64,000 bases of DNA from Solea solea (GCF_958295425.1 NC_081141.1:19499180-19563179), one strand, 5' to 3'; positions 1 to 11,559 are shown, counted from the first letter of the stretch. Notes: generated by a model from the letters alone, not told the origin. A program made the numbers and translations.

Positions 1-1357
1 CCCTAATGTTTGTACTGTATTTACATTACTTCATGTAACTGTGTTTATTGTGGTTTTCACAGATGAGCAGCTTCCTGTCCTGCTTTCCTGAACTTAAAAC
101 CCAACAATTACAGCTTTTTACAGGATTTAAAGATCAATAACATCAGGCCTCATTTCAGATTAGCCCAGACTCATTCTTGGCTGCTTTATCGGTGTGTTTT
201 TGGTCATTACCCTGTCGGAGGACCCTGTAACACTGAATCTGGACCCCCCTGTGGCCCCCCCTCCGAGCGAAGATTACATTAATTATTAAAATTGTTATAT
301 TGCGCTGACGCAAAACGCGGAACTAATGCGCGTGGCTCAACAGTCGGATCCTTAGGTCACTTACATTACTGACTTAATGTAAGTGTTGTCAGTGTAATTT
401 ACAGTATATGCTGCAGTTTATACGCTGTGTCCATGCAGAATATATGTTTATTTACATATATTCGGTTTGTCTTTCTCCACAGACACCAGCAAATGTAAAG
501 AAGACCCACCGATGCAGCCGGACTTAAAGTTGTTTCCAAGGGCCTTGATGGGGTACAGGAGGAGGAGCTTCAAGGCAGCCTGGTACCACACCCACCACTC
601 ATTTTTTTTATATACTTGGGTTTATAAACTCAGATTCAAATGCCATGAGGCAAAATTATTGACTCTGAAGTTGAAAGCATTAATCGTGTCGTTATTGACA
701 GTGAATCAACACCAATTCACAATTAAGAGGATTATCCTACTAATTGTACCCTCCTTTTATTTATATTTCAAAATGTAAATACTAAAAACAAAACCTATTT
801 TGATTAGAAAATTAAATATGAGCCATCAAGACAGTTAAATGTGCATTAGTTATCAAATTATAACGAAAATAAAATGGGGGAAAAATATCTCGAGACTTTG
901 TCTCCCCCATGCGGTGTAGCAGAATAACTACATGTTGTGTTGTCGTCTCTATGGTGATGTTTTGTGTGAGCAACATAAGATTTCTGGGACGCTACCGGAG
1001 TTCAAATCTCTGTTCTTGACACTCAAGTTGTTGCTGTATGCACAGAAAGATCTAAAAGAGTAGACAGAACGAGTGTGACGAGACAAACAGAAGACAGAAG
1101 ACAGACTCTCCTTGGGGTAAGAGTGACTTGTCTCTTAAAAATGGGTCAAACTGTCAATTCTCTGGCATAAACAAACAAGATCAAACACTGAGAAGATGAA
1201 GGAAGGACACTGTGGTTACTTAACTATATTAAACTAAATGTAAAGAGTTGTTTTGCAAGAAGATGTTAAGACATTACAGACACGTAAGATTTCATTATGA
1301 AACTGTAAAGCTGAAAAATTAAAGGCAAACACAACTCTGCAGCAGCAAACCCCAACT
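1..1357. other. 5' flank, no recognised gene
   Basis: No convincing coding exon is seen. A 103-codon open frame at 467-778 has no recognisable domain and is probably chance. The stretch just before 1116 ends in a good splice donor (GTAAGA at 1116-1121), so about 1020-1115 could be a non-coding first exon of the downstream F-box gene, joined to the coding exon through an acceptor such as the CAG ending near 1279. This is inference; transcript data would decide it. Confidence 0.4.
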
Positions 1358-2585
1358 ATGGAAACGGATCCTACCACCAGAGAAGCTCATGCTATGTCCA
1401 CACTTCTAGAGGCTTCTGGAAACTGTCGGCAGAACATCAGCCAGGAGCTGAACCTTCATCCTGTCAGTGATTCTCTCTGCAGTGAACAGAAGAAGCTGCG
1501 GCATGTGTTGGACTGGGCTCACAGATTCCTCTGCTATGGTTCCGAGGTTTGCCAGGAATTTTGCAGGGCTGACGGTTTGATTCTGGCTGCGGACAGAAAT
1601 GAAATGAAGAGGAAAACGGAGGAAATGTCACCTTTACAGGACAATCTCCCGCACATGAGAGATGAGGTCACTTGGCCCGAGAACAGAGAAATGGATCAAA
1701 TGAAACAGAGCCGGGAGCTACAGCATCCAAGCGTTAAACACAGTATTATCCAAGACAACGAGACTGTGATAAATAGACTGCACAAATCAATGTCACAAAC
1801 GAGCACAAACCAAACTTATGCACCAGCAAAACACTTCATCACAGACTCCAAACCATGCAGGAGAGTGTCTTTACAATGTGATTACACAGATATGAGTCAC
1901 AGAATGGATGGAGCTCAGTCAAAAGGATCAGAAAATCAACAGAGGGAAGAAGCTGAAGAGAAGATGGGAGTTGTAAAGGAAAAAACAGACACAAAACAGG
2001 AAAAGAAATTCAACTCAGCTTCTATGCTGTTCTGTGACAATAATGATCATGATATTAACAATGATTGCCTCAGTAAGCCACAAAGGGAACCTGCACAGAA
2101 ATCACAGACAGCACAGCCCAGTTTTCCCTGTCACTTACAAATACCATCGAATTTAACTGTATACGAGAAGTACCAGCTTTGTATGGACCAGTTGCAGAAC
2201 CTCAGACTGAGACAAAACCATGTCACTGAACTTGGATGTCTCATTGACTCACCTACAAAAGTGCAAAAGACCTCTAAAGAAGTGGTAGCACCTGTTGAAA
2301 CGCCAGTGCCGCCTACATTTCCCTTCAAACTTTACTCCTCCAGCACAAATCCAGACCTTAAAAAGCGTCTAAATGAAAAAACACACCAAGACGTTTCAGC
2401 TGCAGAAAATCCAGAGGAGAGTAGCTCGGATTATTTGACTTTGAGGGAAAGACTCACAAAGAAACACACATCAGAGGATAGAAGGAGACAAACGTCACCT
2501 CAGAGGGACACACAGACATTTCTACAACCCACAGACACACACAAACGTCAGTATGCAGACCTGACACCAACATCACCAGTCACAG
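1358..2585 (+). other. Large first coding exon: disordered N-terminal region
   Basis: This single exon encodes residues 1-409 plus one base. The composition is rich in Gln, Lys, Glu, Ser and Thr, with many Lys/Arg pairs and no hydrophobic core. Residues near 1-80 (SEQKKLRHVLDWAHRFL) could form a helix; another likely helix is YEKYQLCMDQLQNLRLRQ near residue 270. No known domain is recognised. It ends at CACAG/GTGAGT in phase 1. The frame runs on into the intron to a stop at 2617, which is not the protein end. Confidence 0.75.
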
Positions 2586-5500
2586 GTGAGTTTAACAGTA
2601 CAATTACACAAAAATAAACTCTAACATTATGACCAAGGTCACAATAGCACTTATCATATGACTGGCTTCATTTGAAATCATTGAAATCATCATCATAGAC
2701 TTTGCCCCTGGATGCCTTCGAAGATTCATTAAAGCAGTTACAAAATGTTATGGTGAGGAAAATGCTTTGATTCAATTCACGGTGGATAATCAATGAAAGT
2801 CACAAGAGACTGGAGAGGGGTTCTTTTTACTGAGCTGATTATGTGACGTTCCATTCCAAAAAGGTTCCATCGTAACAATTTCTTCATTGTTATCCAAGAC
2901 AAAACTGGCTATAATCTGGCATATTTACATGTTGATGGTTAATAATGCAGAATGTTCCTACTCAAATAAATTTAAGAAAAAGTTTTATCCCTGAAATGAA
3001 TATGACTATAAACTTCTGTTTGCTTTTTCAGGTGCAACAGTGCATGCTGTGAACAACACAGACAGTAAAGATGGTGTAAGGAAATGTCATTATTAATTTA
3101 TCATGTAATCTCAAAAAACTCTTGAAAACATAGTCAATCAGTAGCTTTTTGATAGAAAAGATAACATTTTGGAGTTAGAGTGTTTTCTTAACCATTGTTG
3201 TTACACCTGTCAGCCAGCAGGTGTCCCTGTGTGTGACCGCTGGCTGTGTCTACCTGATGAAGTGTGGCTCCTCATGCTGTCTCTGCTGCCACACAGTGAC
3301 CTGTGCAGAGTGTCTCAGGTCTGCAGTCACCTGCACAGACTAACCATTGACCACACACTATGTGAGTCACTGTGTGAATATTTGTTTGTTGCATTTGTTT
3401 CACTCTTCATTGCCTGCACTTTTATCTACATCCTGCAAGATGATGATGGTGATGATGATGTGATCGCAGTTAAGTGACCGTCTGAGTCTGTATCTAAATC
3501 TGATTAAAGGTTACACACAGGAGACAAAAATGGACAAAATATAAGCAAACAGCATTACTTACAATTACAATAATACAGCATCAGTATTCACTATTCAGTA
3601 GGCCATACACACAGTAATAGTGTGATGTAACAAAGTACAAATACTTTGTTACTGTACAAAATGTACATATCTGTACTTAACTTTGCTATTTGTATTTGTA
3701 GTAACATTTACTTTTACACCACTACATTTCCTCTAACTATCTTTGTCACTCGTTACTACCAAATATAATCAGAAGAAGAAGAGTTGGTAATGGTCTGTAT
3801 TTATATATAGAGCTTTTCTAGTCTTGAGCTGCTTTACACTACAGTTTTTCCATTCACCCAGTCACACACTGCAACATGGGGTTAAGTGTTTTGCTCAAGG
3901 ACACATGTAGACAATTGAACCCACAACCTTCCAGTTGCAAGACAACTCATCCTACCACTGAGCCACCATGGCTCAACCCTAACTCCTCACTGTATACTCT
4001 TTATATCAGATAATTGCATTTGATCCTTGAGTATAGTAAATGTCATATACTTAAAGACTTTTACTTAAGTAATATTATAAAAAGTGACTTCAGCTTCCCC
4101 CAAAGTCATTGTTGTCATCAGTGATGTTTAGAACTGTTATTTAATGCATGCAGAGGAGCAGTAGGACATAAAAAAATCACAATTTTCAACTAGATCAGAG
4201 CTCCCTGAATATTAGAGGTCTGAGGACCCAAAAATATTCTGCAAAACTGACAACTACCTTTGGATTTGTACATTAGCTATAATGTAGAACCACAATAAAT
4301 AAACAGATAACATCAAAACGTGAATATTTGGTCCTTAATACTAATAACATATCATTAAAAATCTTCATCAACATAAATGTAACAACAATCATTGACCTAT
4401 ATTGTGCTAACAAATAAAAATATGCTGTGAAATGTGAGTAAAAATCATTTTTATGAGGCCCACCTGCAATACCTCCAAAGCCCACCAGTGGGCTGCAGCC
4501 CACACTTTGGGAATGACTGGACTACTGTACATAAAATAATTTTCTGTTTGGCCTTATTAGGTTTAGGTTAGACATTGGAGGTAATGACCTCGGTCATGGG
4601 ATGTCCTGAACTTATCAAAGTAACAACACATGGCCTGTTCTCATGATGTCAGTCTTTCCAGTGAGCAAACCACTCCCTGGACAAACATACAGAACGATAA
4701 CCCAGAACTGCACCATCACATGATTTCATAATGGTACACACACACACACTGTGGGTCAGCGCCAACATAACATCTCAAATCACCAAAAACAAGTTCATAT
4801 ATGAAACATGACCCATGTTCTGCTACTTTTCTCTGCCCCTGAAGGGAAACATCTCACAATTGAAAACTCAACCCTATCAGAGCGGTGGTTGGTTTCAATG
4901 GGCAGACGTCGTCCTCTCAGCCTTTGTCTGTACAGCTGCAGTGGCCCGTCCATCACTTCCAACGGGCTGGAGATGTTTTTCACTCTATGTAGAAATTATT
5001 TAGAGGTAAGAAAGAAAAAAACTCCACTATGTAAAACACAGTGAAGTTCAGAAATGAGTTACTTGATGTTTGCCATCACATGATGCTCTTCAAGTTTCAA
5101 GTCTGCATCGTTCTAATCAATAAGCCACAGTGCTGCTTCTGTGTTAAAGGTCCAATGTGGAACATTTAGAATACTTTAGGATATGAATAGAAACAGAAAT
5201 TGAATATACTACCCATAAGTGTGAATGTATATGTGCGTAATGAAAACATTTTGGTTTTTGTAGCCATAGAATCAAACTTTTGCATGTACTTTAGACAAGG
5301 CCACCATCTTATACTGCCATGTTTCTACAGTGGCCTGAAGGGACAAAAACCAGTCAGAGCATGAGGTTTTGTTTGCATTTTGAAACATGAGTTTACTTTG
5401 CAAACAAATAATGACTTTCTGGCATGTGATGTACTTGAGAAAGGGAGATAGGATGATAAGGGAACATTGTTTCACGTAATGCTGAGCTGCTGCATGTGCC

Positions 5501-6295
5501 ACCTGAAAAGCAAAACAAAGGTTTTTATTGACCTTACATCCATATTCCATATTCCATGTGCCTGCTGTCACTGTCAACTTTTTAGTTTTATTCAGCCTTT
5601 AGTTCCTTTGACATCAAGGATCTATTCTACAAGGGACACTTGGTCAAGATCAACACTATAACAGTACTGTCACCACAGTTATATGCAAACATACAGTATA
5701 TACTGTGGGTACTGTATATTTACTAATCCTAATTAGTGCAAACAAGTAACTGTTCGCACTATTTGAACCAGCCTTTAGGCCCCGGACCCTGAGCCTGTTT
5801 GTAAGGTCAACCAAGCACACGAGATGACACAAAACAACACAAAAGATCTAAATGAATGCACAAATGACTACAAAATGACATTAACTGGAAAAGAAAATGT
5901 CTTCATGTTAGTGCTAAGGTGCCTGTTGTCACATAATCCAATGCACTTTTATTTATCCACTTGAAGATGAAGAATACATTAACACACTAAAAGCCAGTGA
6001 TAGAGACTTGTGTGATTGTGTGATTATTATTGTTGATATCTGCTGACTGATGTAAAAACTACTGTTATAACTACTAGCTATAATCTGCTGAGTCATTAAC
6101 TGAGTTCATCAGACTCTGAGGCCCTTTGCTAATTACAGGAAGTCAAGGTCATAAGTTGTACTGGTGCTGGTCTCCATGGTGATCGAATATTACGTCTAAT
6201 TGGTCAGCTGTGTGATCATGTGACCACCGTGGATGTGAGCTGGAGTGGAGCAACGGACACGGGAGTGAAAGCTCTGTGTGGCTCCGCACGGTCAA

Positions 6296-6326
<31 letters not shown>

Positions 6327-8860
6327 TTCTCTGGAATAACCCTAATTTCATCACATAATTTACATGATGGGGACTTTTCGTCCCTTTAAGGAAGACAAGT
6401 CCCCACGATGTGACTGTATAATCCCCACAACATGACTAATACACTGCTGTTATATTTCTCCTTCCTGTAGGTCAAGATTAAACTCAATAATCCTGAATGG
6501 CTGCCATGTCACCGATGACCCAATAAAGAAACTCATCGTGAGACACAAAGAAAGGTCAGAAGGTGTTTTGACTTCAGCCTCACTGTGTATACATTTGTCA
6601 GCATGCGTTTAGATATTGTTCTTCAGATACGACAGATAATCTATTATGCCCCTGACAGGATTTAATTTTATTGCACCTAAACTAAAATGGATTACGTAAA
6701 TCCAGACACTGTTGACTTGTTTTTTTCTTCTTTTTCCGTCTATAATTTCAATTAATTTGTTCATTATCAACTGCTTCGAGTGCATGGAGTCAATCCTAAC
6801 ATTTCACATGGTTCATAATTAGTACTTTGTTTTCTTACGATTAGGTAAAGATGCATAGTCAACTGCAGTTTTTAAGTGGACAAGTAGTAACAAGATGTAA
6901 TCATGATGTCCGTCGTATACATGTTTGTTTCTTTTTTGTGGCCGTGTTTTCTCAGCCTGTGCAGACTGGAAGTGTTTGGCTGCCAGTACCTCACCCCATC
7001 CTGTCTACAGTCAATATATCAGGTATTTTATTTTGAAAATGTCATCAGTCCAGTATTTGTTTTGCTGGACATAGCAAAAAAAACCACTCTGTGTGTTTCA
7101 GATGTGTCCAGGCCTAAAGCATCTTAACATCGGACAGGTGCCGAAAGTCAATGCACATAGCCTGACTGCCATGACGTCACAGCTCAAATGTCTTATTTCC
7201 CTTAATCTAACTGGTCTACAAGCAGTGAGTTTGAAATTTAACAACAAAAAAAAAGGTGGGATTAAAATACTGTATCTAAAGAGTTTTAAATAACAGCATT
7301 ACCTGTGGTTACTCTGTAACAGGTGACCGATGACACTGTGGCCACTTTGCTTCAAAACTGTGTCAAACTACAGCGTCTTAACCTCAGTTCCTGTCCTGGA
7401 GTCACTGACCTGACGCTGCACAACATCGGCAGATACACACCATGTATTAGGTACAAAATCATGTGCACGCAAATTATCATTTTTAGATTAGACAGCCTGT
7501 GCTGACTGAAAACTGAAGTTTGTGTCACTTGGTAAAAAGCTCCATCCCCCACACCAAAGTCCAGTTAAACAATAGACAATTTCACATCACAGCACACAGG
7601 AGAGTTGTCGATTCACTGTTGCATCCACCGATTAGTTCAAATGTGTAATTGCATTTGTGAATTTAGTGTTTGAAATTCTTAGTTAGGATTTACTGGAGCA
7701 AATGAGACAGCTGTATGAGGCAGCTCCTGTGTAAGGGTTTAGAATTAGGTTTAGGTTGGGGTTTGGCATTTAGTGGTGATGGTTAAGTTTAAGGTAAGAG
7801 GTTAGGGGATGTATTTATGAATGTTGGGTGAGAGTGTGTGTGTGTGTGTGTGTGTCAGATCCCTGGATTTGAGATGCTGTAAGGCAGTAACAGACGCAGG
7901 AGTTCAGTCTCTGACTCTGGGATGTAGACGACTTCAGTACCTGGATCTCAGTTCCACCAGGACAGGAAACAGAGGGTAAACAACAAACTGAGCTGTGGTT
8001 TATATGCCTGTGCATGTATGTCATATGTCATGGATTTAAGGGTGTAATATTTAATAACACAGAGAAGTTTTCCCATCTTTTTTTTTTTTAATTGATCCCA
8101 TCTGTCTTTTACTCAGTGTTTCTGTGCAGTTTACACATTTCTGTGATAAAATCACTGATAAAATGGTAGTACCTGTCTGTATGTGTGTGTGTATCACAGG
8201 GTTAATCTGCTCACCAATTACTGCAGTGGACACCTTCATACTGTCAAACTCAGTTTCTGCCACATCAGCTTAGCGAACATACTGAAGCTCTGCAGACGTG
8301 GCAAGAGGTGAACACACGCACACACACGTACACAAGTACATTTTAATCACAATAATTTTTCTTTCTCACAGGTCAAAATACACTTCAGAGTAACTATGAA
8401 AGGTACATTTAAAGTGTATCTTCTGTTTGTCTGTTTAAACTCTTTTGTCCTGTCCACACAGTTAAAAATCTCCAAAATTACTGCTTGAATTTTAACTTTG
8501 TAGATAAATATTGAGTAGTAAAATATCTCCACCGATCTTAACCCTTCAATCCTATCAAATCACAAAACTATAATGCATGTGACACTAAGGAAAACACAAT
8601 AACATGCATGAAACTAAGATATAACATTGGCCAAACGTGATCCATCCCACTGATAATGTTTAGAACTGATGAAAATAAAGTGTTTCTCGGACCAGATGTT
8701 TGTGGTGAAGCTGAATTTTCACCGTCTTCTGTTTCTATGTCTGCATGTTTTTCCCCTCTTCAGGCTGAAGGTGCTCCATCTGTACGGCTGTGCTCGGCTC
8801 CCCACTGAGAGAGAGATTCGAGAAGTTAACACCAATGTTCAAGTTTATCCTCTGCCATAA
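1358..8860 (+). CDS. F-box and leucine-rich-repeat protein, 12 coding exons, 818 aa
   Basis: Predicted substrate-recognition subunit of an SCF (SKP1-CUL1-F-box) ubiquitin ligase. Coding exons, each with GT-AG borders and continuous phase: 1358-2585, 3032-3075, 3214-3361, 4845-5005, 6139-6290, 6471-6554, 6956-7022, 7102-7224, 7323-7450, 7859-7975, 8200-8307, 8764-8860. They total 2457 bases including the TAA stop. Residues 1-424 are polar and probably disordered. An F-box lies at about 433-476 (LPDEVW, then SDLCRVSQVCSHLHRL, then LWKHLTIEN, the last split by an intron inside the Trp codon). Residues 500-815 are Cys-containing LRRs of the AMN1/FBXL type, such as LQRLNLSSCPGVTD, LDLRCCKAVTDAGV and LKVLHLYGCARLP. 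The start ATG has A at -3 and G at +4; a second in-frame ATG is at codon 13. I do not recognise the exact orthologue; an FBXO41-like or FBXL-family member is possible. Intron borders are inferred by eye. Donors at 6291 (GTCAAT) and 6555 (GTCAGA) are weak. Confidence 0.85.
3214..5005 (+). other. F-box domain, exons 3 and 4
   Basis: Exon 3 (3214-3361) carries the first two thirds of the F-box, from the LPDEVW motif to HTL. Exon 4 (4845-5005) completes the motif with a Trp codon split across the junction, followed by KHLTIEN and the first LRR-like strand (RPLSLCLYSC). The hydrophobic positions match the SKP1-binding surface of F-box proteins. The 1.5-kb intron between them contains an interspersed repeat. 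Confidence 0.8.
3625..4100. mobile_element. Nested interspersed repeat (copy 1)
   Basis: Non-coding sequence matching another copy at 12270-12690 in the same orientation. An outer part, rich in tracts like TACTTTTACTTAAGTA, is interrupted by an inner part with GGTCTGTATTTATATA, TTGCTCAAGGACA and CCACAACCTTCCAGTTG. The inner part looks like a common fish short interspersed element. No open reading frame; non-autonomous. The class (SINE, MITE) is inferred from appearance only. Confidence 0.6.
5148..5390. mobile_element. Interspersed repeat fragment, fish MITE/SINE-like
   Basis: Begins with AAAGGTCCAATGTGGAACAT and runs through a short AT-rich body to CATGTTTCTACAGTGGCCTG. It resembles a short non-coding element common in teleost introns; a shorter fragment with the same start is at about 28096-28185. 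It lies inside the intron between exons 4 and 5 of the F-box gene. Confidence 0.45.
6299..6326. repeat. (CA)n microsatellite beside a weak splice donor
   Basis: About 14 CA units, starting 8 bases after the inferred donor of F-box gene exon 5 (GTCAAT at 6291). Confidence 0.9.
7833..7856. repeat. (GT)n microsatellite forming a splice acceptor tract
   Basis: About 11-12 GT units run directly into the CAG acceptor at 7856-7858 of the exon starting at 7859. The usual pyrimidine tract is replaced by the repeat. Confidence 0.85.
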
Positions 8861-9471
8861 ATAACATTCAAACATCTGCAAACAACTGGAAGGATAAAGC
8901 CGACCGGAGCAAAATAATTATGAAGTATCACAGGATTATGAATTATGTTCAGCTTAATTAAAAGCACATGGGTTTTACTTTGTCTGTAGAGATTGATTGA
9001 ACTTTTTTTTTTTACTTTGTTATTAATGGATTTTCAAACCACTGTTGAGGGAAATTCCCAACTATGGTCTACTTTTTTTGTTGTCTCACTTAACTTTGCT
9101 AAAGGCAATTCTTCCACTTGAATGCCAGCCATGGATTTGCAGCATTTGCAACACCATTTTTGAATTGAGAACACTGAATATTTTGTCTTTGTCAGTAGCG
9201 TGCACGAGGTTAGATAAGAGGAGGAGGGAGGTTATAGAAGTGAGACAGTGGAGTCAGATCGGGTCATTTCTTTTTATGGATGAGTTATTATCAGACACAG
9301 AGGAAAATATTTTTGATGCTTCCACTGAACAGCTGGCTTCCAACTATCTCTGATTCTCACTTTGTTGGACAGTTAAAAGTGAACAGGCTTTGGCTCTTGT
9401 AATAACAATTTTATTTGTTATTCATTATCCAAAACTGTCACTTCTTTTTTCAATGATTTAAAACCAAAACT
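8861..9471. other. Intergenic stretch between the F-box gene and rasef
   Basis: About 610 bases hold the F-box gene 3' UTR and the presumed promoter and leader of the upstream rasef exon. A 102-codon open frame at 9045-9353 has no recognised domain and is out of frame with the rasef exon at 9472. A perfect 8-bp stem with a 6-base loop (AATAACAA / TTGTTATT) lies at 9401-9422, about 50 bases before the ATG at 9472. No TATA box can be assigned with confidence. Confidence 0.4.
8957..8962 (+). terminator. Candidate polyadenylation signal of the F-box gene
   Basis: ATTAAA lies about 100 bases after the stop at 8860 and is the most common variant of AATAAA. No AATAAA was found nearer. It implies a very short 3' UTR. 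Confidence 0.4.
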
Positions 9472-9791
9472 ATGGCATCATCCAAAGGCATTAGAGAGGA
9501 AGAGGAAAAACACCTGACTGTGCTCTTTCACACCTATGATGTGGATTATTCAGGACGAATTGAGAAAAATGAATTCTCGACCATTTGCAAGGAGCTCCAT
9601 GTCCCGTCTCAAGACGCCGATGGCTTATTCAGCCGCCTTGACATCGACAAAGACGGTACGGTGACCTTAGAGGAGTTCATCACTGGCTTCAAAGAACAAC
9701 ATCAAGAGGAAGAAGACGGGACTGAGACAGAGGACGTGTGCTCCTTCACTGAGGAAACAATTGTAAAAACCAAGGAGCAGGTCATATCCAG
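9472..9791 (+). CDS. rasef: Alternative upstream EF-hand first exon of rasef (exon 1A)
   Basis: Encodes 106 residues plus two bases. Two canonical 12-residue EF-hand loops are present: DVDYSGRIEKNE at residues 23-34 and DIDKDGTVTLEE at 57-68, with Ca2+-binding D1, D3, S/D5 and E12 in both. The ATG has A at -3 and G at +4. The exon ends at CCAG/GTAAGA in phase 2, the same phase as the canonical first exon at 11788-12149, so either can splice to 17422. Joined that way it gives 718 residues. Over the EF-hand core (56 positions) it matches the downstream exon at 38. It lacks the W-x-x-F-x-x-RLG-x-x-x-KFIPR stretch found in the downstream exon and in human RASEF; the tail is instead acidic and ends VKTKEQVISR. 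It has few CpG dinucleotides. It could instead be the 5' end of a separate small gene or a silent duplicate. Confidence 0.7.
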
Positions 9792-9989
9792 GTAAGAGGG
9801 CTGTCACTTTTGATATTTTTCTTTTGATGCTGTTCTGTGTTGGAGATTTGGATTCTTATAAATTCAGAGATTGTAGGAAAGATTTTCACATGTGTCTTTA
9901 TCGATGTAGTGTAGTTAGTCTCAAGCGAGTCTGGAGTCATTCTTGCAAGAATCAAGCAAGTCAACTCAAGTCCCTGATTTAAATATATT

Positions 9990-10118
9990 CAGACAGACAG
10001 ACAGACAGACAGACGACTTTATTAATCCCTTTGGGAGGTTCTCTCTAGGTACCAAACACCATAAAATATAGAATAAAATATAGAATAGAATAAAATAAGA
10101 TAAAAATAAAAATAAAAA
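9990..10118. mobile_element. (AGAC)n and transposon 3'-tail fragment
   Basis: A short CAGA/GACA repeat is followed by GACTTTATTAATCCCTTTGG and an AATAGAATAAAATA-rich tail. This pattern resembles the terminal part of fish transposable elements that end near a TTTATTGATCCC motif. No coding capacity. Confidence 0.45.
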
Positions 10119-10197
10119 TGAAAGTGACCTATGCTATATACATATACATATATGTATGTATACACACATACACACAACACACACATATATATATATA

Positions 10198-10272
10198 TAT
10201 ATGTATGTATATAATATGTATATATGTGTGTATGTATGTATGTATATGCATATTTATATTTATATGTATATG

Positions 10273-10314
<42 letters not shown>

Positions 10315-10389
10315 CATATACATATAAATATAAATATGCATATACATACATACATACACACATATATACATATTATATACATACATATA
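10198..10389. repeat. Perfect 192-bp AT-rich palindrome
   Basis: Checked base by base: every position x pairs with 20587-x from 10198 to 10389, without spacer or mismatch. The centre is a (TA)n tract at 10277-10310. The arms hold GTATGTAT/ATACATAC blocks, a TATGCATA block (left at 10244-10251) and TTTATATTTATA. Outside the arms the two flanks are both CA-rich and no longer pair, so the symmetry ends sharply. Such a sequence can extrude a cruciform or fold as a hairpin in RNA. It lies in rasef between the two EF-hand first exons. Confidence 0.95.
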
Positions 10390-10560
10390 CATACACACAC
10401 ATAGGTAAACACACACCTACAGTTACCCCGTATTGCCCAGGGTTTTATTGCACATGTCTTTTTCCACATATAAATATGCCCCCCCCCCACCACAAATACG
10501 GTCATTTTGAACTGCTAGAGTATTATCTGTAACACTCATACAATGTAAGGACTGCTTCAT

Positions 10561-10815
10561 GGTCCCATCCATCCATCCATCCATCTTCTACCACTTTATC
10601 CTCCACATGAGGGTCACAGAGGGTGCTGTGCCAATCTCATCTTACAGCAGGGTACACACTGGACAGTTCTGCTTCATGATCCTGTACCAACTGAATTAAA
10701 AAGAGATATCCATTCATTATCTACAGCTTTATCCTCCACATGAGGGTCGTGGGGGGTGCTGTGCCAATCTGAGCTGACATAGGGCGATAGGCGGGATACA
10801 CCCTGGACACTTCTT
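10561..10815. mobile_element. Two fragments of a fish interspersed repeat
   Basis: Two related stretches (about 10561-10660 and 10706-10815) share TTTATCCTCCACATGAGGGT and GGTGCTGTGCCAATCT, and both end near a CACTGGACA or CCCTGGACA motif; the first begins with (CCAT)n. They are separate insertions or a local duplication of a short element often seen in fish genomes. Non-coding. Confidence 0.55.
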
Positions 10816-11159
10816 AAAAAAAGATATAATTAATGAAAATAAATAAAACTGCAGAGCGTAAAATGTAAAAAATACTGACACGAGGCCTACATTAAACCAT
10901 AATGTAAACTTAACTCAGACTCGAGTTAAGTCACATGACTCTGGTTAAAAGGACTTATTATTATACGTTGCTGTGCTGAGTAGACTTTATAAACTTGTTT
11001 ATGAACTTGAATATAGTCTGCTCCTCTCTGTATAACCTTTTCCAAATAAGTTAAAACAACTTCTAATGTCACTGTTGTGAACACAGGGAGTTTTAAGTAG
11101 AAGTGTAAATGACAGTGAGTGCAACATTGCGTGTACGTGTGTGTGTACATACAGTCTTG

Positions 11160-11310
11160 TGTCCAGTACCTAAAGGGGATACTTTAGTATCTTACCAGAA
11201 AATGGTAGAAGTTGAAGTCACTTTTTTTATAATATTATTTAAGTGAAAGTCTTAAAGTATTTGACATTAAGTTTTAGAAGTAAAGGTAAAAGTATTCAAA
11301 AAACGTTTGG
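11160..11310. mobile_element. Reverse copy of the outer repeat half
   Basis: The reverse complement matches the right-hand outer part of the repeats at 3625-4100 and 12270-12690 (for example CTTACCAGAAAATGGTAGAA against TTCTACCATAGTAATTTTCT). The inner element is absent here, so this looks like a truncated copy in the opposite orientation. Confidence 0.5.
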
Positions 11311-11532
11311 ACACGCCTGGTGTGTATATATAACCTGTAAAAACATGCATATTACAGGGTTTGAAGATTATAAATGTGATCTCAATAGATATTTATAAAG
11401 CAGAGAGGTATCGTTCTCTGGTTTAGATAATGTTCATTCAATCCTTCACAGCCTATCAGCCTGTCAACACAATGAAAGCACTTTCCCTTTGGCCTCAAGC
11501 CCAGACCTTTATTGTTGAGGAGAGAGGGAAGT

Positions 11533-11559
11533 CACACACACACACACACACACACACAC
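11533..11559. repeat. (CA)n microsatellite upstream of rasef exon 1B
   Basis: About 13 CA units; a (CTGT)n run follows at about 11596-11621. Both lie within 260 bases of the ATG at 11788. Confidence 0.85.

Noticed and set aside
467..778. 103-codon frame in the 5' flank
   Set aside because: Low-complexity AT-rich second half and no recognisable domain.
9045..9353. 102-codon frame between the F-box gene and rasef
   Set aside because: Out of frame with the rasef exon, no donor in a useful phase identified and no domain; may be repeat-derived.
10022..10532. Open frames of Tyr, Ile, Cys and His on both strands at the palindrome
   Set aside because: They are translations of TA/CATA repeats; the same peptide on both strands simply reflects the perfect palindrome.
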